From NCBI GenBank assembly GCA_903912405.1, contig CAIWHF010000177.1, positions 1 to 9,636 of the forward strand: 9,636 nt of DNA. Reading direction: 5' to 3'. Position numbers and translations under genes: made by a program. How positions within the stretch are numbered: the stretch's first letter is position 1; every line of letters starts with the position of its first letter. The DNA comes from an uncultured Bacteroidota bacterium. Lineage in GTDB: Bacteria; Bacteroidota; Bacteroidia; Chitinophagales; Chitinophagaceae. The notes beneath the pieces were generated by a model that had not been told where the DNA came from, ran no database searches, and saw only the letters and a list, made by a program, of their open reading frames with translations. Below, in pieces: positions 6,568-9,636 of this stretch.

Positions 6568-7704
6568 ATGGTGAAGAATTTTAGGAAAATAGGTTTGTTG
6601 ATTGGTAGTTTTTTTATGCTACAAATTGCTTTTGCACAAGGCAATTGGAAAACGTATGGTGTAGAATTTAATGCAATGGAAGCAAGGGTTTTCAAACATA
6701 CTGCCGCTTTTAAAGCACCTTTACCCGCTGCTTCCCAACTCATGGAGCTTCACCTGTTGCACAAAACGCAAGGAGCACAAGCGTGGCATGCTTTACGTCA
6801 CTTTCCTCAAATAGGCATTGGTTTTACGTATACTAACTATGGACTAGATAGTGTGTATGGAAGAGGCTATAGTTTGTATCCAACTATTCAGTATCAACTT
6901 GCGCATAAAAAAGCTTGGTCTTGGACCTATAGAATGGGTTTGGGTGCGGGGTATTTAACGAAAAAGTTTGAGCGATATAATACGTGGGATACCCTTAACA
7001 ATATGATTGGCAGCGGCTTTAATATTTATTTTATGGCAGCCACAGATTTACGTTTTACCTTAAATCCTCAATGGGACATTCAGGCAGGTTTGCAGTTTTC
7101 GCATTTTTCTAATGCCGCAACTTTGAAGCCCAATTTGGGAATTAATTCCTATGGTTTTCATGTGGGTGTTCGTTTTTTTCCCTTTGCAGAAGATAAACGA
7201 GTTGCTATTGGAAAAGATGCAGCACCACAAGTATTGGAAAATAAAAAAGTTTGGAATCTTCGTTTAGCTTATGCCATTAATCAAAGCGGAAGTGGCGATG
7301 GTCCTTTTTATGGCGTGTATCATGCCTCTTTTATGCGGAGTAAATACTATAGGCATAAAAACAAAGTTTTTGGAGGTGTCGATTTTACTTATCACAAAAG
7401 GATATATGCCTTTTTAAGAAACAATGAAATTTATCCTGGAGAAGAACGCTCACATAGTTATAACGCAAGTTTATTTTTAGGTAATACCTTTTTATTTGGT
7501 CGAGTGGGCATTCATCTTCAAGGTGGAGTGTATATTAAAAATGCTTACTTACATGATGAGCCATGGTATCAAAAATTCGGATTTGAGTATTATATAATGC
7601 AACATCCGAAAGGGTTTTTTAAAGAACTAGCGCTATCGGGTTTAATTAAAACGCATATTAATAAAGCCGAATTATTGGAATGGGGTTTAAATTGTGGGTT
7701 TTAA
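6568..7704 (+). CDS. PagL-like acyloxyacyl hydrolase / lipid A deacylase, outer membrane
   Basis: A 378-residue protein with a signal peptide (basic VKNFRK, hydrophobic IGLLIGSFFMLQIAFA, likely cut near residues 23-24). Alternating aromatic and small residues throughout and a C-terminal aromatic (CGF) indicate an outer-membrane beta-barrel. FSHFSNAATLKPNLGINSYGF (177-197) matches the PagL signature H-x-S-N...KPN-x-GI, giving H179 and S181 as the catalytic pair. PagL removes an ester-linked acyl chain from lipid A. In Pseudomonas PagL, from memory, the third catalytic residue is a Glu 14 residues after the His; here that position is N193. The protein is over twice the length of classical PagL, with about 165 extra barrel-like residues (225-378), as often seen in Bacteroidota proteins annotated as acyloxyacyl hydrolases. 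It lies 12 bp upstream of the Hsp15-like gene, probably in the same transcript. Confidence 0.78.
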   Translation: MVKNFRKIGLLIGSFFMLQIAFAQGNWKTYGVEFNAMEARVFKHTAAFKAPLPAASQLMELHLLHKTQGAQAWHALRHFPQIGIGFTYTNYGLDSVYGRGYSLYPTIQYQLAHKKAWSWTYRMGLGAGYLTKKFERYNTWDTLNNMIGSGFNIYFMAATDLRFTLNPQWDIQAGLQFSHFSNAATLKPNLGINSYGFHVGVRFFPFAEDKRVAIGKDAAPQVLENKKVWNLRLAYAINQSGSGDGPFYGVYHASFMRSKYYRHKNKVFGGVDFTYHKRIYAFLRNNEIYPGEERSHSYNASLFLGNTFLFGRVGIHLQGGVYIKNAYLHDEPWYQKFGFEYYIMQHPKGFFKELALSGLIKTHINKAELLEWGLNCGF

Positions 7705-7716
7705 TAGTTTTATATA

Positions 7717-8115
7717 ATGGAGAAAGGAATACGCATTGATAAATATTTATGGGCCATACGCTTGTTTAAAACAAGAAGTTTGGCCACTAAAGCATGTGAT
7801 GACGGAAAGGTGAAATTAAAAGATGGCGCAAGTTGTAAGCCATCTAAATCGGTAAAAATTGGCGAAAGCTATGACATTAGAAACGAGGGGAAGAAAAACA
7901 CGATTGAGGTATTGGGCTTACTTGAAAAGAGAGTCAATTATGAAACGGCAATCTTACATTATAAAGATATCACAAGCGAAGAGGATCAATTACACAATAT
8001 TAAATTGGGCACCTCTTTTTATACGGGAAAGCGATTAAGCAAAACAGGTCGCCCGTCTAAGAAAGAACGCCGCGACCTGAATGATTTTACCGATTGGAAT
8101 ATTGATTTCGATTAA
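7717..8115 (+). CDS. hslR: S4-domain RNA-binding protein, Hsp15 family
   Basis: A 132-residue protein, almost exactly the length of E. coli Hsp15 (133). The S4 RNA-binding domain fills residues about 5-55: IRIDKYLWAIRLFKTRSLAT, then GKVKLKDGASCKPSKSVKIG. The basic tail has the conserved GRPSKKERRDL (111-121), comparable with the RRPDKKERRDL of E. coli. Hsp15 binds free 50S subunits that still carry a nascent peptidyl-tRNA and helps to recycle them after stress; this role is known for the family and inferred here. The start is ATG at 7717, 12 bp after the PagL-like stop, with no promoter box in the gap. The 3' end overlaps the convergent lipoprotein gene by 4 bp. Confidence 0.9.
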   Translation: MEKGIRIDKYLWAIRLFKTRSLATKACDDGKVKLKDGASCKPSKSVKIGESYDIRNEGKKNTIEVLGLLEKRVNYETAILHYKDITSEEDQLHNIKLGTSFYTGKRLSKTGRPSKKERRDLNDFTDWNIDFD

Positions 8116-9098
8116 TATACTGTGGTAACAATACCTTGTTTCATCAAGGTCCAGTTTTTACCTAAATCATCGCTACGATACAAACCGGTACTGGTAGCAA
8201 TGTAAATGTATTTTTTAGAGGCAGTATTTTTATAAATATCTTCTTTGCCAATAATGCCATATACAGACGTGTTTTTGAGAATACCATTATTGCTAGCTAC
8301 AAAACTTCCACTTTCCATTCTATAGATACCCATGGAGTCTGTGCCTACTAACAACGTAGCATCAAAAGGGCAATTGGTTGCATATAATTTGCGATTTGGC
8401 AAACCGGCAATTTGTCCCCAAGTAACACCATTATCAACACTTTGCCATATACCATTCGCATTATCACGATCCGTAGCAATTAGGGTATTGCCTGCATGCG
8501 TCAAATACATACCAATAACAGCTGGTAAGTTGTTAGGTGCTTGCTTTGCCCAGTTGGCACCGGCATTAACTTTATAAAAGATAGTATTATTATTTTTCTC
8601 TAGTGCAAAAACCGTACCATTAGCAGTTTGTGTTAAAGAAGAAATTGGATTTGCAGGTGCTACATCCCAAGCTGTTTCAGGGTTCCATGTTTTACCATGG
8701 TCGGTACTAACCGATAATCTGTTGAGCATACTGCCAACATATAGTTTTCCGAAGGCAGGAACATCAATAATTTGTTGTGCAAAAGGAACTTGTGCTGAAA
8801 CGGTGGAAGAATCAAATGTTTTTCCATTGTTTACGCTAATATGCACATTACGTTTGATAAAAAATAAATTATCATAAGAAGTTGCTATAGCGTCGCAAGG
8901 GTATCCGTCTGGAGGGAAAACTAAATTGAAAAGTCTTCCTGTATTGGTTTTATATAATTCGCCCCGATCTCCTGAAAAATAAAGTACGTATGGTTTTACG
9001 ATAACACTATTATTATCGATACCATTGTTTTTTGTACAATTTGTTAGTATCAAAATTGACAAAATAGCTATTATAAAACTCAGGTTTTTTGAATTCAT
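8112..9098 (-). CDS. Lipoprotein with Asp-box (BNR/sortilin-like) beta-propeller repeats
   Basis: A 328-residue exported protein of unknown target. The N-terminus has a hydrophobic stretch (LSFIIAILSILILTN) ending at C21; the lipobox L-T-N-C is atypical because Asn sits at -1. The residues after Cys (TKNNGID) lack the acidic lipoprotein export signal used for surface display in Bacteroidota, so a periplasm-facing location is more likely. Five Asp-box-like motifs (S/T-x-D-x-G-x-T-W) recur at about 88-95 (SVNNGKTF), 130-138 (STDHGKTW), 177-183 (VNAGANW), 219-227 (SVDNGVTW) and 308-316 (SDDLGKNW). This is the pattern of sialidase/sortilin/YCF48-like propellers. No catalytic residues are apparent, so a binding or scaffolding role is inferred. 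It lies 27 bp downstream of the DUF3127 gene and is probably cotranscribed. Confidence 0.8.
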   Translation of the reverse strand: MNSKNLSFIIAILSILILTNCTKNNGIDNNSVIVKPYVLYFSGDRGELYKTNTGRLFNLVFPPDGYPCDAIATSYDNLFFIKRNVHISVNNGKTFDSSTVSAQVPFAQQIIDVPAFGKLYVGSMLNRLSVSTDHGKTWNPETAWDVAPANPISSLTQTANGTVFALEKNNNTIFYKVNAGANWAKQAPNNLPAVIGMYLTHAGNTLIATDRDNANGIWQSVDNGVTWGQIAGLPNRKLYATNCPFDATLLVGTDSMGIYRMESGSFVASNNGILKNTSVYGIIGKEDIYKNTASKKYIYIATSTGLYRSDDLGKNWTLMKQGIVTTVY

Positions 9099-9125
9099 AA
9101 GAATTAGTTTTTACGCCCTTTCAAA

Positions 9126-9494
9126 TTAAAAAGGTAAATCGTCTTCTGTGGAAGCAGCGGCAAAGCTGCTGTTTTGAGAAGCGGGTGCTGATGTTTCCAT
9201 TGTGTTTGTGCCCGGCATTGAATTAGATGCGTTATCTAATTGAATACGCCAAGCTTGTAAGTTTACATAGTATTTTTCTTGCCAAACAGATCCTCTTAAG
9301 TTAAAAGACACTTTTAACACATCGCCTTCTTTATAGGTGTCTAAAATATCACATTTATCTTGGGTTAATTCTAATTTTATTTTTTGAGGGTATTGTTCGG
9401 TTGTTTCCACAACGAATTCTCGTTTTTTAAAGCTGTCTTTAATTTGTTGCGTAGGCATTTTAACAATTAGTCGTCCAGTAATTTCTAAGCTCAT
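9126..9494 (-). CDS. DUF3127 family protein with SSB-type C-terminal tip
   Basis: A 122-residue cytoplasmic protein. Residues 1-86 form a compact beta-rich domain (MSLEITGRLIVKMPTQQ, KREFVVETTEQYPQKIKLEL, GDVLKVSFNLRG, WQEKYYVNLQAWRIQ) matching DUF3127, which looks OB-fold-like. Residues 87-115 are a low-complexity Asn/Ser/Ala/Thr linker. The last six residues are EDDLPF, closely matching the acidic-hydrophobic tip of bacterial single-stranded DNA-binding protein (DDIPF), which docks replication and repair proteins. The layout copies SSB: OB domain, disordered linker, tip. A role in DNA metabolism is inferred; the family has no settled function that I know of. The start is ATG at 9494, with a -7 box 35 bases upstream. 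Confidence 0.85.
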   Translation of the reverse strand: MSLEITGRLIVKMPTQQIKDSFKKREFVVETTEQYPQKIKLELTQDKCDILDTYKEGDVLKVSFNLRGSVWQEKYYVNLQAWRIQLDNASNSMPGTNTMETSAPASQNSSFAAASTEDDLPF

Positions 9495-9507
9495 GTTGGG
9501 TAATATA

Positions 9508-9551
9508 TAAAATAATAAAAAGTGTAAACAAATATAGTAAAATAATAAAAA
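9508..9551. repeat. Two 14-bp AT-rich direct repeats around the DUF3127 promoter
   Basis: TAAAATAATAAAAA occurs at 9508-9521 and again at 9538-9551, exactly 30 bp apart, flanking the -7 box at 9529-9536. The second copy merges into the left arm of the tRNA terminator hairpin. The low complexity makes chance or slippage possible. Confidence 0.45.
9529..9536 (-). promoter_or_regulatory. Bacteroidota -7 box for the DUF3127 gene
   Basis: The reverse strand reads TATATTTG, identical to the box at 6547-6554. A start of transcription near 9522 would give a leader of about 27 bases. No convincing -33 TTG is seen; the region upstream is the tRNA terminator. Confidence 0.55.
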
Positions 9552-9583
9552 AAACGCTCATTTTTTGAGCGTTTTATTATTTT
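9541..9583 (-). terminator. Rho-independent terminator after tRNA-His
   Basis: A 10-bp stem AAAACGCTCA/TGAGCGTTTT (9551-9560 and 9566-9575) encloses a 5-base loop. Outer AT arms (AATAAT/ATTATT) can pair further with a short A bulge. Read on the reverse strand the stem is followed by a long T-rich tract, so it ends the tRNA transcript. It lies just upstream of the DUF3127 promoter and separates the two units. Confidence 0.8.
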
Positions 9584-9589
9584 GAGATG

Positions 9590-9636
9590 GGAGAAGAATG
9601 GGGATCGAACCCACGACCTCCTGAACCACAATCAGG
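9590..9636 (-). tRNA. tRNA-His (GTG), 3' part; 5' end outside the window
   Basis: On the reverse strand the window edge begins in the anticodon stem. CCTGA/TCAGG closes a 7-base loop TTGTGGT with anticodon GTG. A 5-base variable loop (AGGTC), a T arm (GTGGG, TTCGATC, CCCAT) and the 3' acceptor strand TCTTCTC follow. The discriminator is C73, which is the tRNA-His identity base paired with G-1. The next bases are CAT, so CCA is not encoded and must be added afterwards. The D arm and 5' acceptor strand are missing. Confidence 0.93.

Noticed and set aside
6546..6743. Reverse-strand frame over the PagL signal peptide region
   Set aside because: It overlaps the promoter and start of a gene with a clear signal peptide, and has no motif support.
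8332..8577. Forward frame inside the lipoprotein gene
   Set aside because: It is antisense to the Asp-box repeats and has no domain support.
1..9636. CRISPR array, defence island or riboswitch
   Set aside because: No regularly spaced repeats longer than about 14 bp, no nuclease/helicase defence genes and no recognisable riboswitch leader were seen.

Overview
The window is AT-rich DNA that most likely comes from a member of the Bacteroidota. Three things point there: TAnnTTTG-type -7 promoter boxes, weak or absent Shine-Dalgarno sequences with A/T-rich leaders, and a set of characteristic proteins (a DUF3127 protein with an SSB-like tail, a long PagL-type acyloxyacyl hydrolase, a GCGCDAAP-type photolyase, and a helical protein with a Bacteroidota-style TLRRMWGF segment). 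The exact family cannot be named from the sequence. Most of the window is ordinary chromosomal housekeeping DNA. The clearest accessory signal is at the left edge.

Left edge (1 to about 1160). The C-terminal part of a small serine recombinase is followed by about 230 bases of poorly explained DNA. This runs straight into the middle of a Mg-chelatase-like AAA+ ATPase gene (comM/yifB), which has lost its N-terminal half including the Walker A loop. The simplest reading is the right end of a mobile element inserted in comM, with the recombinase next to the junction. A rho-independent terminator and a second inverted repeat follow the comM remnant.

Middle (1311 to 6496). A forward gene encodes a probable Bacteroidota-specific protein with a DNA-binding-like N-terminus and a helical-repeat body. 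It overlaps tail to tail by 21 bp with a tightly packed reverse-strand cluster, read as DUF502 membrane protein, aldo/keto reductase of the Kv-beta-like type, phosphoserine aminotransferase (SerC), then class I DNA photolyase. The gaps of 5, 9 and 30 bp suggest one operon starting from a promoter near 6515-6522.

Right part (6547 to 8115). A divergent promoter drives a forward pair: a PagL-like outer-membrane acyloxyacyl hydrolase and an Hsp15-type S4 RNA-binding protein. The Hsp15 gene overlaps by 4 bp with a convergent reverse gene.

Right edge (8112 to 9636). On the reverse strand are a DUF3127 OB-fold-like protein ending in an SSB-type acidic tip, then, 27 bp downstream, a lipoprotein with Asp-box (BNR/sortilin-like) beta-propeller repeats. 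Upstream lies the 3' part of a tRNA-His gene with its own terminator. I see no CRISPR array, riboswitch, complete insertion sequence or defence system. I do not think the window contains a wholly new system; the best candidates for follow-up are the comM junction, the SSB-like tail on DUF3127 and the PagL-like protein with an altered catalytic acid.
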